This document shows, piece by piece, positions 25,521 through 36,684 of a DNA stretch of 53,231 bases. The DNA comes from Nostoc linckia FACHB-104 (GTDB lineage: Bacteria > Cyanobacteriota > Cyanobacteriia > Cyanobacteriales > Nostocaceae), in contig NZ_JACJQJ010000058.1 in the NCBI RefSeq assembly GCF_014696615.1, positions 1 to 53,231 on the forward strand, in the 5' to 3' direction. The translations under genes were made by a program, and so were the position numbers. The first letter of the stretch is position 1. Every line of letters starts with the position of its first letter. Under the pieces are notes generated by a model, which had not been told where the DNA came from, did not search any database, and was given only the letters and a program-made list of their open reading frames with translations.

Positions 25521-26810
25521 TTAGGCTGTGATTTCTTGATTTTTCAGGGTGCTTGAGGCTTTGGCGGCAATTAGCCAATCACTATCTTGTGCTGCTTGTT
25601 TATGTCCGCTGAGATCACCCAGTTTTTCTAGTGCCATCAACGCTGCATACTTCAGATCCCAGATTTTGGTTTCTAGACAGGCTTTCAGTTCGGGAATCGC
25701 TTTTGGATCTCCCAGTTCACCGAGTGCGATCGCAGCTGCTGCCCGTGATTTTTGAAATTGTGGTTGTTTGTTATGCAAGCCTTCCACTATTAAATCGTAG
25801 GCTGGGGTATGTTTTAACCAACCGAACAACTTGATTACATGGAAGTGAGCGCCATAATCATTATTTGCTTCTGCGGCGTAAGTAGCAAATAGAGCTTCAG
25901 GAGCAACATCGGCGTAATGCTCCAAAATGGTTTTAGTTGCTAAATAACAGCGTCCAAAGTCAGTTTCGTACAAGCCCCGGATTAAAACTGGCAGAGTAGG
26001 GAGACGATCATAACTATGGACTAAATTCAAATCCTGGGGATGGTCGTGTAATGTTTGCTCTAAATGGGGTTGAATTTTGGCGAAAGTAATTGCACTCGCA
26101 GAGATTCCCGCTTCTGCTAATGTGCGAATCCCTCGCAACCGAAACACTAAGGATACAGGGCATTTGGCAATATCAGGAATTGCATCATAGTAACGTGCAT
26201 CCATCAAATCTTGGATAGACAAACGCCGCCCTAAAACATTCGGATGCTGCAATATCTGCACCACCTTTGCCATTTGGGAATAGTCGCCAGTTAATCGACA
26301 CACTGCGGCGATCGCAGCACTAGCTGTAGGTGGATCGCTGTCATTCACAAATTTGCGAATGCGTTCTAGGGCAGGTTGATAATTAAACTTGGTTAATGTA
26401 TGAATTATGACTCGATAGGTTTGCCCTGGCTTTTCCAGTAATTGCGCCACATCTTCTAATAAATCAGGGTCTTGAGTCCCAATTTCCCCAATTGCCCAGG
26501 CCGCATTTTCCACAGTATAGCAGTCTTCATCAAACAGACATGTACGGATAAATGGCAAGGCTGTTGTGGCTTTGAGTCGCCCTAAAGTCTCTACCGACTT
26601 GCGACGGACAATCCGATTATCCAACGAGGGATCAGTTTGCTGCACCGCACGGATGAGGGCGTTGATTGAGCGTTCTGTAGGAAAGTTGACTAAATGAGAA
26701 GCAGCAATATAGCGCGAATCGTTCTCGCTCAATTGGTCTTGAGGCGTATCCAAAAGAGCGATCGCCTGGTCTTCTGTGAGATTAAATAAATTAAAAAAGC
26801 GTTTATCCAT
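25521..26810 (-). CDS. cpeY: CpeY, HEAT-repeat phycoerythrobilin lyase
   Basis: A 429-aa E/F-type lyase. The N-terminal block MDKRFFNLFNLTEDQAIALLDTPQDQLSENDSRYIAASHL is typical of CpcE/CpeY. HEAT repeats follow at about 40-180 and 340-425, and between them is the CpeY-specific middle (FRLRGIRTLAEAGISASAITFAKIQPHLEQTLHDHPQDL). CpeY, assisted by CpeZ, attaches phycoerythrobilin to CpeA Cys82. It lies 238 bp downstream of cpeA, with cpeZ directly after, so the cpeBAYZ arrangement is intact. Confidence 0.92.
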   Translation of the reverse strand: MDKRFFNLFNLTEDQAIALLDTPQDQLSENDSRYIAASHLVNFPTERSINALIRAVQQTDPSLDNRIVRRKSVETLGRLKATTALPFIRTCLFDEDCYTVENAAWAIGEIGTQDPDLLEDVAQLLEKPGQTYRVIIHTLTKFNYQPALERIRKFVNDSDPPTASAAIAAVCRLTGDYSQMAKVVQILQHPNVLGRRLSIQDLMDARYYDAIPDIAKCPVSLVFRLRGIRTLAEAGISASAITFAKIQPHLEQTLHDHPQDLNLVHSYDRLPTLPVLIRGLYETDFGRCYLATKTILEHYADVAPEALFATYAAEANNDYGAHFHVIKLFGWLKHTPAYDLIVEGLHNKQPQFQKSRAAAAIALGELGDPKAIPELKACLETKIWDLKYAALMALEKLGDLSGHKQAAQDSDWLIAAKASSTLKNQEITA

Positions 26811-27048
26811 AATATATAAATGTTAGCTGTTAGTGGTTCAGCCTTCAGCAAATATTCTTTAGTAAGTCTTATCCCTATAGTTTTGAATAACCATTGACAA
26901 ACGACAAATGACCAATAACAAATGACAAAACAAACCCAGAGATTCTTTGCCATTACTCAACCTTATCAGGCAAAGCAAAGAGCCAAGAACCTCCAGGCTT
27001 GTAGGTCATAATATACCCTCGTTACTCAATAACAAGAGTGGCAACTAA

Positions 27049-27546
<498 letters not shown>

Positions 27547-27622
27547 TTAAATCTCCCAAAAGGCTTTTTATTTAAACTGTGTTGGATGTCAATCTGTTGA
27601 GTGAATTGCAAGTGGCAACAAA

Positions 27623-28545
<923 letters not shown>

Positions 28546-28713
28546 CTACGCCTGCTTGAGAAGATGCTTGATCATGTTGTCTTTGACCATTAACTGGCGC
28601 ATTACTTCTAAAAGCAACTTTTGCGATTCTTCTTGGTTTAAGCTCTTAATCTGCTCTTCGTAAACTTTGAGGTTGAATTTTTGCTCTAAGTTCAGCTCCA
28701 TTGGGATATCCAT
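28546..28713 (-). CDS. nblA: NblA, phycobilisome degradation protein
   Basis: A 55-aa gene, easily missed because of its length. The protein starts MDIPMELNLEQKFNLKVYEE and ends in the NblA helix QKLLLEVMRQLMVKDNMIKHLLKQA, matching the family pattern (E-L-x-LEQxF, then L..L.Q.MV...M...LLK). GGAGAG lies 8 nt upstream of the ATG. NblA binds phycobiliproteins and delivers them to the Clp protease during nitrogen starvation and heterocyst formation. It is 368 bp upstream of cpeB on the same strand, the same position as nblAI upstream of cpeBA in Tolypothrix PCC 7601. Confidence 0.9.
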   Translation of the reverse strand: MDIPMELNLEQKFNLKVYEEQIKSLNQEESQKLLLEVMRQLMVKDNMIKHLLKQA

Positions 28714-29174
28714 TGTGTTTACTCTCCGGTGTTTTGCAACATTAGTCTGATCTATTTCCTGGAATTAAGGTTAACAAAAGTTACTCCTACTTGACAAGTG
28801 GACAGTTTTAGACGATAGCGAATAAAACCACATCATGTTACTCATGGGGATGAATCACAAAACAGTTTCCGAGCCACAGATGTGCGATCGCACTTATCCT
28901 GCTGATCCTTGTTCCAGATTTCTTGTCTCAAAGCTATGACAAAGTATGGCTTTGAGTCCTCTACCAATTGGCGGTAAGCCTGGGTGGAAATTGAACATAA
29001 TCAGCCAATTGTGCATAACACTTTTGGCTGATTGCAGATATTTCATATCATTCTGAATTTTAGATTTTGGATTGGGAATTGCTTTCTATTAAGCGTATTT
29101 GACCTCAAATGCTTGCCACTAACAGAAATTTCGGCGCTTTGGATTAACTTAAAATTACCGCTTCACTCGTACTC
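28714..29174. other. region upstream of nblA without a recognised gene
   Basis: This separates nblA (minus) and a small plus-strand frame. It should hold the nblA promoter, where an NtcA site would be expected; I found no canonical GTA-N8-TAC with correct spacing. No long repeat or hairpin stands out. Confidence 0.3.
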
Positions 29175-29369
29175 ATGAAAGAAACCGCCGCACAGATATT
29201 ACTCCGCACTGCTTTGAGATTCCACAAAATTCGCGATTTAGAAATGCCAGAGATTAAACGTCTTATGGCTTTAAGTGAAGAAGAGTTTGAAAGCGAATTC
29301 TCTAGGATGAAATCCCAAGGACTTATACCAGCAACTTCACCCTTAGTATTTCCCCATTCAAAACAGTGA
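29175..29369 (+). CDS. small hypothetical protein beside the recombinase
   Basis: A 64-aa frame, basic and helical in its first half (MKETAAQILLRTALRFHKIRDLEMPEIKRLMALSEEEFESEFSRMKSQG). It overlaps the 3' end of the convergent serine recombinase by 47 bp. Small helical proteins next to large serine recombinases sometimes are recombination directionality factors, but no resemblance to known ones was seen. It could be a remnant or chance frame; codon content in the first 50 residues looks coding. Confidence 0.4.
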   Translation: MKETAAQILLRTALRFHKIRDLEMPEIKRLMALSEEEFESEFSRMKSQGLIPATSPLVFPHSKQ

Positions 29370-30690
29370 CATTTTCTACCAATTCTTGGTAAATTGCTCT
29401 TTTATCCTTGTTAGTTAAGCTTTCCCAATATTTCCTGTTGCCAAAGCAGGTGGACAAAGTAGTTACTAAAGCAACATTAATTTGGATAGTAGTAACTTCT
29501 CTTTGTTTGATTGTTTGAATCTCTAGCAGCGTTTGGTCAATAGCTGATTGAATAATCGGGTTTTGGGGCATCTGCCGTAGCATTTTCAATTGTTCGTATC
29601 TGGTAGTGAGTTCTGGACTATCTGCCGGAACTTCAATACTTTCTAGGGTGTAATTTTTAACTTCTTCATATCGATCAGTTAAAGCAGCATCTACAACTGA
29701 AATAATATCTGGCAGGTACGTACTAGTTTTATTCTTACAGAAAGCATCTCCTAGATTTTCATGTTTTTTGCATCTAACTCTATGAGTTGACCACTTAGTT
29801 TTTTTACAAAAACATTGATAACCACAGTCACCACAAATAATTTGTCCTAATAAGGGTAATTCCTCTTTAGTACTATTTTTGTTGTTGCCGTAACTGTACT
29901 TATGTCGGTTTTCTGCCAATTTTTTCTCTATATGTTTAAATTTATCGTGAGAAAGTAGCGGTTCATGAGTGTCTTGATATACTTCCCACTTTTCAGGTTT
30001 GTTGAGATTACCTCGCATATTGTAAGCAGTATGCCCTCTTAGTACTGGGCTAGTTAGCCAATACTTCAATCCGGCCGCTGTCCATGAAATTCCGTAAGTA
30101 TTTAGTATATAAACTGCAGTACTTCTTAATGTGGCGTTGTCAGATAAGAAATAATCAATGATATCAGATGCGATCGCCCAATGAGATTTACCAGATTCGT
30201 GCAATGTCATATCTGGTGCATATTTCTCATTTACCCTCTGATACCCAAATGGCGGACGGGGGCTGGCTTTCTTCTGTTCTCGAAAGTAATTTAATCCATG
30301 CCGAATTCGATCTGAAAGTAATCTCGATTCAAATTCTGCCAAGCCTGCCATTTGATTCACAGAGAACCATCCAAAAGGCGATGATGGATCAACTGGGGCA
30401 TCAAGAACTACTAACTTAACTCCATACTCTTCCAATGCTACAAGGGTGCGATGAATCGTGATTACACTCCGTGCTAAACGATCTATGCGAGTAATTACAA
30501 TTTCCGTTATTTTCCCTTGCTTGCACATGGTAAGCATTTTATTAAATTCTGTGCGTTTATCTGACCTTCCAGACTCAACATCTGAAAAGATCAAAATCGC
30601 GCCAGCCTTTTCAATCCGGGCTGTTTGCTGTTCTAGTGCGTCTGTATCTGCCTGTTCTCTTGTGGATACTCGGACGTAACCTACCCGCAT
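29323..30690 (-). CDS. large serine recombinase (XisF-like), likely nifH-element excisase
   Basis: A 455-aa large serine recombinase. The N-terminal resolvase domain (1-145) has the nucleophile Ser9 in YVRVSTREQ, with Arg7, and the TRIDRLAR block with Arg68 and Arg71. A Recombinase domain (about 160-265) follows, and then a zinc ribbon with Cys286, Cys289 (ICGDCG), Cys307 and Cys318, and a C-terminal coiled-coil and tail. GGGGAG precedes the ATG. It is of the same class as XisF of the Anabaena fdxN element. Its start is 40 bp from the nifH junction and it reads away from nifH, the expected place for the enzyme that removes the element in heterocysts. That target is inferred from position. Confidence 0.92.
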   Translation of the reverse strand: MRVGYVRVSTREQADTDALEQQTARIEKAGAILIFSDVESGRSDKRTEFNKMLTMCKQGKITEIVITRIDRLARSVITIHRTLVALEEYGVKLVVLDAPVDPSSPFGWFSVNQMAGLAEFESRLLSDRIRHGLNYFREQKKASPRPPFGYQRVNEKYAPDMTLHESGKSHWAIASDIIDYFLSDNATLRSTAVYILNTYGISWTAAGLKYWLTSPVLRGHTAYNMRGNLNKPEKWEVYQDTHEPLLSHDKFKHIEKKLAENRHKYSYGNNKNSTKEELPLLGQIICGDCGYQCFCKKTKWSTHRVRCKKHENLGDAFCKNKTSTYLPDIISVVDAALTDRYEEVKNYTLESIEVPADSPELTTRYEQLKMLRQMPQNPIIQSAIDQTLLEIQTIKQREVTTIQINVALVTTLSTCFGNRKYWESLTNKDKRAIYQELVENVTVLNGEILRVKLLV

Positions 30691-30723
30691 AACTCCCCAT
30701 TTATTTACTGACCACTTTGTTAA

Positions 30724-31479
<756 letters not shown>

Positions 31480-31492
31480 GCAAAGTTTTAGG

Positions 31493-31522
31493 AAAAGGGA
31501 ATACCTACATCACTTCCCTTTT
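31493..31522 (+). promoter_or_regulatory. nifH-nifD intergenic hairpin
   Basis: Perfect 9-bp arms AAAAGGGAA and TTCCCTTTT around a 12-nt loop, 13 nt after the nifH stop. It is followed downstream by GC-rich hairpins at 31550-31566 (GGGGAC/GTCCCC) and 31569-31579 (CCCC/GGGG). Since nifD follows, these are more likely mRNA-stabilising or partial terminating structures that make nifH transcripts more abundant than nifHDK. Confidence 0.6.
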
Positions 31523-31549
31523 ACCTTTGATCTAATTTATATCCCCCAC

Positions 31550-31579
31550 GGGGACGAAGAGTCCCCAACCCCATAGGGG
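31550..31579 (+). promoter_or_regulatory. second and third GC-rich hairpins before nifD
   Basis: GGGGAC-GAAGA-GTCCCC at 31550-31566 and CCCC-ATA-GGGG at 31569-31579 are adjacent small stem-loops 50-80 nt upstream of the nifD ATG. They have no U-tract. They resemble the repeats known in nif intergenic regions of heterocystous cyanobacteria. Confidence 0.5.
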
Positions 31580-31630
31580 AAATCCCCTACCCTGACTATC
31601 CCGGTTCCTTAGGAGCAAGAGAGACTAGAA

Positions 31631-33013
31631 ATGACTCCTCCAGAAAACAAGAACATCGTTGAAGAAAGAAAAGAACTAATTAAAGAAGTTCTAGGCGCAT
31701 ATCCCGAAAAAGCAGCTAAAAAACGGGAAAAGCATTTAAACGTATACGAAGAAGGCAAGTCTGACTGCGGCGTTAAGTCTAACATCAAATCTTTACCTGG
31801 TGTAATGACTGCTCGTGGTTGTGCTTATGCAGGTTCAAAAGGTGTGGTTTGGGGCCCTATTAAGGACATGATCCACATCAGCCACGGGCCTGTAGGTTGC
31901 GGTTACTGGTCTTGGTCTGGTCGTCGTAACTACTACATTGGTACAACTGGTGTTGACACCTTCGGTACCATGCACTTCACCTCCGACTTCCAAGAAAGAG
32001 ACATCGTTTTCGGTGGTGACAAAAAACTCTTAAAGCTGATTCAAGAACTCGAAATACTGTTCCCCCTCAGCCGTGGTGTTTCTATTCAATCTGAATGTCC
32101 CATCGGTTTGATTGGGGATGACATCGAAGCCGTAGCTAAGAAAGCAGCTAAAGAAATTAACAAGCCTGTTATTCCTGTACGTTGCGAAGGCTTCCGTGGT
32201 GTTTCTCAGTCCTTGGGTCACCACATCGCTAACGACCAAATCCGTGACTGGGTATTCCCCAGAGCCGACCAAGCCAAGAAAGACGGTACACTGCCTTTCG
32301 ACTCTACTCCTTATGACGTAGCTATTATTGGTGACTACAACATCGGTGGTGATGCTTGGGCTAGCCGGATTCTATTAGAAGAATTAGGCTTACGTGTAGT
32401 TGCTCAGTGGTCTGGTGATGGCACCATCAACGAAATGATGCTGACACCAAACGTAAAAATCAACCTCATCCACTGCTACCGGTCGATGAACTACATCAGC
32501 CGTCACATGGAAGAGAAGTATGGTATTCCCTGGTTAGAATACAACTTCTTTGGGCCTACTAAGATTGCTGAATCCCTCCGGGAAATTGCTTCTAAGTTTG
32601 ACTCCAAGATCCAAGAAAACGCTGAGAAGATCATCGCTAAGTATCAGCCCACAATGGATGCGATCGTTAAGAAGTATCGCCCCCGTTTGGAAGGTAAGAC
32701 CGTCGCTATGATGGTTGGTGGTCTACGTCCTCGCCACGTTGTACCCGCTTTCCAAGATTTGGGTATGAGAATGATTGGTACTGGTTATGAGTTCGCTCAT
32801 AATGACGACTACAAACGTACCACTCACTACATCGAAAACGGCACCATCGTTTATGACGACGTGACCGCTTACGAATTTGAAGAGTTTGTTAAAGCACTCA
32901 AGCCAGATTTGATTGCTTCTGGTGTGAAAGAGAAGTACGTTTTCCAAAAGATGGGTCTTCCTTTCCGTCAAATGCACTCTTGGGATTACTCCGAACCTAG
33001 CGATCGCTCTTAG
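31631..33013 (+). CDS. nifD: nifD 5' part (nitrogenase MoFe alpha), interrupted by the nifD element
   Basis: Native NifD for 454 codons (to 32992). P-cluster cysteines Cys64, Cys90 and Cys156, FeMo-cofactor Cys282 (HCYRSMNY) and His449 ([10 protein letters not shown]) are present. The junction follows His449 by five residues. Beyond the 11-bp repeat GGATTACTCCG at 32983-32993 the frame reads six foreign residues (EPSDRS) and stops at 33013. Joining to 49925-50058 restores [11 protein letters not shown]...APWSKK to a 498-aa protein. AGGAG stands 12 nt before the ATG. The order nifH-nifD is conserved. Confidence 0.97.
   Translation: MTPPENKNIVEERKELIKEVLGAYPEKAAKKREKHLNVYEEGKSDCGVKSNIKSLPGVMTARGCAYAGSKGVVWGPIKDMIHISHGPVGCGYWSWSGRRNYYIGTTGVDTFGTMHFTSDFQERDIVFGGDKKLLKLIQELEILFPLSRGVSIQSECPIGLIGDDIEAVAKKAAKEINKPVIPVRCEGFRGVSQSLGHHIANDQIRDWVFPRADQAKKDGTLPFDSTPYDVAIIGDYNIGGDAWASRILLEELGLRVVAQWSGDGTINEMMLTPNVKINLIHCYRSMNYISRHMEEKYGIPWLEYNFFGPTKIAESLREIASKFDSKIQENAEKIIAKYQPTMDAIVKKYRPRLEGKTVAMMVGGLRPRHVVPAFQDLGMRMIGTGYEFAHNDDYKRTTHYIENGTIVYDDVTAYEFEEFVKALKPDLIASGVKEKYVFQKMGLPFRQMHSWDYSEPSDRS
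32983..32993 (+). repeat. nifD element left recombination site
   Basis: GGATTACTCCG within the nifD codons for Asp-Tyr-Ser, identical to the right copy at 49914 and to the direct repeats reported for the Anabaena nifD element. Confidence 0.97.
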
Positions 33014-33329
33014 AACTCACGATTATACTAGGTTTTTTAGTGGCGGGAGAAAAAAGCTTTTATTTCTAGCCTAAATGCGATTTACAGCATAATCGACTAA
33101 TGATAACTGAGACGATGTAACCCTTATTCTGTCTGCTTTTGAGATGTTGCTTGCATGAGTTTTAAATCAAAACTGTTAAATCAAAAACTAATTTTAATGA
33201 CATTTTTTAGATTAAATGGTGCGATCGCAAATAAAAAGGTTACTCCACGTTTGGAACATTACTAAAAGGCTCACGTCCTATTTTAGAGTTAATTTATCTG
33301 AATCAAACTATAATAGGAGCGGTAATTCA
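33014..33329. other. left inner end of the nifD element, no gene
   Basis: An AT-rich segment between the broken nifD end and the first cargo gene. It holds two HIP1-type motifs and AGGAGCGG (33315-33322) as ribosome-binding site for the secreted protein. No repeat resembling the recombination site was found. Confidence 0.4.
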
Positions 33330-33812
33330 ATGATGTTAAGACCAAAATTTCTGCTCTTCATTGGAATTAGCATTTTGAGTATTGCTAGCACAATTGCAGT
33401 TCAGGCTAAAACTGAGCCAAGTCCAATAATGAACACTTCGGTTCAAGTTAATGATGCAGTCAGTTCACATACTGTGAGAGGAGAACTAACTGCGTTCAGC
33501 TCTGATACTACATCTGTTAACTGTGACCAAATTAAAGTGAAGGCAGAAATATGGCATAACGTTACCAGCGGAACAGGAAATATGCCAAAGGTAGAGTTGG
33601 GTTCTACAAAAGCACAAGGTAGTATTCTGGGTAATGGCTGCACTTACACCCTTACGTTCAATTATTCACCTTCGCTCCAACTACCTAAGTCTTCGCAGTA
33701 CCGTCTTTCAGCAGAAACCCCAACGATTAACGGAAAGTTTGGTGATTTTATGGCTGGATACAGTAATATCGTCAGCACTCCATTCCCAGAACAGTTTGAC
33801 ATGAAATTCTAA
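33330..33812 (+). CDS. secreted hypothetical protein
   Basis: A 160-aa protein from ATG 33330, chosen because AGGAG is 10 nt upstream. The upstream open frame to 33216 adds a basic, unlikely N terminus. A signal peptide is clear (LRPKFLLFIGISILSIASTIAVQAK, cleavage near VQA-KTE). The mature part is rich in Ser, Thr and Asn with predicted beta strands (TVRGELTAF, VKAEIWHN, CTYTLTFNY) and two Cys (NCDQ, NGCTY) that may form a disulphide. I do not recognise a family. It is the first cargo gene of the nifD element. Confidence 0.65.
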   Translation: MMLRPKFLLFIGISILSIASTIAVQAKTEPSPIMNTSVQVNDAVSSHTVRGELTAFSSDTTSVNCDQIKVKAEIWHNVTSGTGNMPKVELGSTKAQGSILGNGCTYTLTFNYSPSLQLPKSSQYRLSAETPTINGKFGDFMAGYSNIVSTPFPEQFDMKF

Positions 33813-34166
33813 GCAATCATTATTACTTGCGGTTAATCAAGTGAATGGCTTGTCTCAGAAGACTGGAAAAATTTAAATGTAACTGCTGGTTCAAGGCATT
33901 GCTCACACTAGAAAGTAGAAATACTTTTTTCAGAATGGTCACTGATTCTACTCTGAGCATGTTATTACAGGTAAATTTTAGTTTCATTATAACTGCCCAT
34001 TATTCGGATATTATCCAAAAAATTTGTGCACATATATAAATAATAGCTATTTAAATAGTCCAGTTATCAATTAACAATCCAGGAACTTTGCTGAAATCCT
34101 GATGATTGTGTGTTAATAAAACTAATTTACGGGATAGTGCGATCGCCTAGTTCTCAAAATCTGATA
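33813..34166. other. convergent intergenic region, no gene supported
   Basis: A 64-residue plus-strand frame (33845-34039) is present but lacks a ribosome-binding site and coding character. The stretch is AT-rich. No U-tract hairpin stands out between the convergent neighbours. Confidence 0.3.
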
Positions 34167-34982
34167 TTAAATTTTATAGACACTTTTGATGATGGAAAAA
34201 TACCAACTATCAGGCAGTAATTTACGCAGCATCAGCAGAATTGGCGCAGGTTGACCTACAGAATAACGCATTTTACGAGTGCGATCGCACGCAGCTTGAA
34301 AAATAACTTTAGCAACTAGTTCAGGTGGCTCACCATTTTTACCGGCTTCCTGGGAAACCTTTTCTACGATATCTACTAAAGGTTGATACATGGGTAAAGC
34401 ATCACTCATGATAAACTGGCGACTGCTGCCATAAAATTCTGTTTTAATTACGCCTGGTTCAATGATTTTAATTTTGATATTGAAGCGTTCTAATTCATAA
34501 TGTAAGGCTTCGCTAAATCCTTCTACTGCCCATTTAGAACTGTGATAAATGCTGTATAACGGGAAAGTAACTCGACCTCCCATACTGGCGATTTGAATAA
34601 TTGTACCGCCACCTTGTGCGCGCATATAGGGAATGATGGCTCGGGTAACTCGCATTAATCCAAACACATTAGTATTGAATTGCTGTTCTAGAATTTCATC
34701 TGTCATGGCTTCAAATACGCCATCGAAAGCAAAACCTGCATTGTTAACTAAGACATCAATTTGACCAAAATCTTGGATAGCAGATGCGATCGCAGTTTGA
34801 ATACTGTTATTATCTGTTACGTCTAAGGAATATAATTTGATATTGGAGATGTTGCACAAATCTTTGTCTTGGCTAGGGTTACGCATGGTTGCAGCAACAT
34901 TCCAGCCTTGTTGAGCAAAGTAGATTGCAGCCAGTTTACCAATACCACTAGATGTTCCAGTAATGAGGACTGTTTTAGGCAT
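34167..34982 (-). CDS. short-chain dehydrogenase/reductase
   Basis: A 271-aa classical SDR with a Rossmann fold: TGTSSGIGKLAA (cofactor loop, residues 8-19), NNAG (about 85-88), the catalytic Ser in IQIASMGG, and the YxxxK pair in SIYHSSKWAVEG. The EPGVIKTEF segment follows. It should oxidise or reduce an alcohol/ketone with NAD(P). The Arg after the second strand (ATMRNP) suggests NADP preference. It is a lone minus-strand gene in nifD element cargo, and the substrate cannot be told. Confidence 0.92.
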   Translation of the reverse strand: MPKTVLITGTSSGIGKLAAIYFAQQGWNVAATMRNPSQDKDLCNISNIKLYSLDVTDNNSIQTAIASAIQDFGQIDVLVNNAGFAFDGVFEAMTDEILEQQFNTNVFGLMRVTRAIIPYMRAQGGGTIIQIASMGGRVTFPLYSIYHSSKWAVEGFSEALHYELERFNIKIKIIEPGVIKTEFYGSSRQFIMSDALPMYQPLVDIVEKVSQEAGKNGEPPELVAKVIFQAACDRTRKMRYSVGQPAPILLMLRKLLPDSWYFSIIKSVYKI

Positions 34983-35127
34983 CGCTTTGGAGAATTTACT
35001 GTGAATAATCGACTATACTCTACCTTCGAGCATAATTGAGGAACTTTAGTCCAATCTAAATTGTGTCCTCAAAAAATATTATTTTCAGTTAAATATTTAG
35101 TTATTATCTTGGTTGCTTTGCCTAATC

Positions 35128-35712
35128 TCAACGACTCAAGGGATTTTTATTCTGCGCTACTGAAATGATAGTTTGCTCAATCCTCTTTAATCTTGTCTCT
35201 GGACGTTTAGCACTGTCAATCCACTGGAGGATATTTTTCTTAGTTGATTTACTAAAAGCTGCAAAATACTGATTAGCAGTTTCATTGGCTGCTAATGCTA
35301 GTTGTAAATCTGCTGGGATTATTAATGCTTCAATCGCATCTAAGCTAATCCAATAACCATTTTGTTTTGCAACTTCAATCTTTTGCAATCCTGCTTCGGT
35401 CATCAAATTTTCGGCAATGAGTTCTTCAATATATTGCTTGTTTAATTTTGACCAAACACTTTTCGGTTTGCGGGGTGTAAATATTTGCATATAGCGTTCT
35501 GTGTCTATGGTTTTGACTTTGCTGTCAATCCAACCAAAACATAAAGCTTCTTTTACTGCTTCGCTATATTTAACGCTTGGTTTACCACTTTTAACTTTAT
35601 AGTAAATTAGCCACACACCGATAGAATTTTGATAATTTTTTTGCAACCATTCTCGCCATTCTTGACGGTCTTGGGCGTAAACTGTTCCTAGTTGATTTTC
35701 AAATGATGCCAT
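35128..35712 (-). CDS. YdeI/OmpD-associated family protein
   Basis: A protein of 194 aa from the ATG at 35712 (MASFENQLGTVYAQDRQEW); a GTG at 35748 is an unlikely longer start. Family features are W-REWLQKNY..S.GVWLIYYK, the SVKYSEAVKEALCFGWIDSKV block, and IFTPRKPKSVWSKLNKQYIEELI. The C-terminal half (YFAAFSKSTKKNILQWIDSAKRPETRLKRIEQTI) is the YdeI repeat-like helical domain. These proteins are soluble and linked to peptide or membrane stress in other bacteria; no precise activity is known. Confidence 0.85.
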   Translation of the reverse strand: MASFENQLGTVYAQDRQEWREWLQKNYQNSIGVWLIYYKVKSGKPSVKYSEAVKEALCFGWIDSKVKTIDTERYMQIFTPRKPKSVWSKLNKQYIEELIAENLMTEAGLQKIEVAKQNGYWISLDAIEALIIPADLQLALAANETANQYFAAFSKSTKKNILQWIDSAKRPETRLKRIEQTIISVAQNKNPLSR

Positions 35713-35884
35713 AGCATTTTTGGTAACTATAACACGGTATAAGGACACAGCAATGCTGTGTCCCTAAGAAATGCCCTATAGCAATCCTAAATGAGTGAAA
35801 TATTAGATGAAGGGTTGGTTAACTGTCAACTGTCAACTGTCAAAACCGATATCTTTCGCAACTGAAATAGGATTTCTAGAGTAA

Positions 35885-36331
35885 CTATTTGCCAAGAGCA
35901 TCTTTAACGTTATCAACTGCTTTTTGCACAACGTTCTTGGTGTTGTCTACTGCTTTTTGAGTGCGAGCTGCATCTTCTTCTGCTCTCTTATGAATTGTAG
36001 CTGCATCTCTCTTAGCTTTGCGCTCAACGAAGCTACCATTGTTATCGGTTGCGTCTTCAACTTTCGATGCATTGCTTCTGGCTGCTTCCTCAACTTTATC
36101 TGCAGTTTCTCTGATAAAATTCTTGGTGCGTCCAGTATCTTCGCTAACTTTACTTTTTACGCGATCGCTGTTGTCTATGGTTGCAATCAGGCTTCCTTGA
36201 TCAGCCATTGCTGTATTGTTGGTGAAAAACGCACCTTGCCAAGCAAAAGCCATTGCTAAAGCACACAACAATGCTGTGGTCATCCATTGTTTTACAGTAG
36301 AAATCACTTTTGTGAAATAATTTAGTTGCAT
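35885..36331 (-). CDS. secreted coiled-coil/LEA-like hypothetical protein
   Basis: A 148-aa protein from ATG 36331 (MQLNYFTKVISTVKQW). It has a hydrophobic segment (MTTALLCALAMAFAWQGAFF) that acts as signal peptide, with possible cleavage near AMA-DQG. The mature part is highly charged, Asp/Lys/Ala/Asn-rich helix with degenerate 11-residue repeats (ETADKVEEAARSNASKVEDA; KRAEEDAARTQKAVDNTKNV), like late-embryogenesis-abundant or apolipoprotein-like proteins. This composition suggests a periplasmic stress or membrane-associated role; it is not assignable to a named family. Confidence 0.65.
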   Translation of the reverse strand: MQLNYFTKVISTVKQWMTTALLCALAMAFAWQGAFFTNNTAMADQGSLIATIDNSDRVKSKVSEDTGRTKNFIRETADKVEEAARSNASKVEDATDNNGSFVERKAKRDAATIHKRAEEDAARTQKAVDNTKNVVQKAVDNVKDALGK

Positions 36332-36684
36332 AGAATACAATCTCTATTAGATGTTGCACTTTAGTTTTACTTCAGCTAGCTCATCAGCCAAATCTTGCTC
36401 TAGACAGAGGTTGTTTCATCAAAAGTTATTAGTTGAATTCAGTCTTTTGATAGTATGAGATTCAACCAATGGCTTATACAGCAGATTTCATTTGCATGAG
36501 GTACAAATTGGCTGGTTTTGAGCCAGTCCCAATGAAACAAGTTTCACCGCCAAGCATGAAAGTCGAGGCGGTGATTTTTACTCAGCACTCAGAACTCAGC
36601 ACTCAGCACTTTCAAGTCAGTCAATCACGGGAAAAACCCACAATCTAAAATCCAAAATGGTATTATATAGGCGATCGCAATAGG
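36332..36684. other. intergenic region with an orphan terminator-like hairpin
   Basis: No protein gene. CACCGCC (36545-36551) pairs with GGCGGTG (36567-36573) and is followed by ATTTTTA, a rho-independent terminator on the plus strand. No plus-strand gene ends here, because both neighbours are on the minus strand. A second stem (TGGCT/AGCCA near 36510-36526) lies just upstream. Together they suggest a small plus-strand RNA. A CACTCAG/AACTCAG tandem repeat is at 36583-36611. Confidence 0.5.
36545..36580 (+). terminator. orphan rho-independent terminator
   Basis: Stem CACCGCC/GGCGGTG, 15-nt loop, followed by ATTTTTA. It ends no visible protein gene on the plus strand. Confidence 0.55.

Noticed and set aside
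33845-34039. 64-aa plus-strand open frame in nifD element cargo
   Set aside because: AT-rich, no ribosome-binding site, no recognisable content; not enough support.
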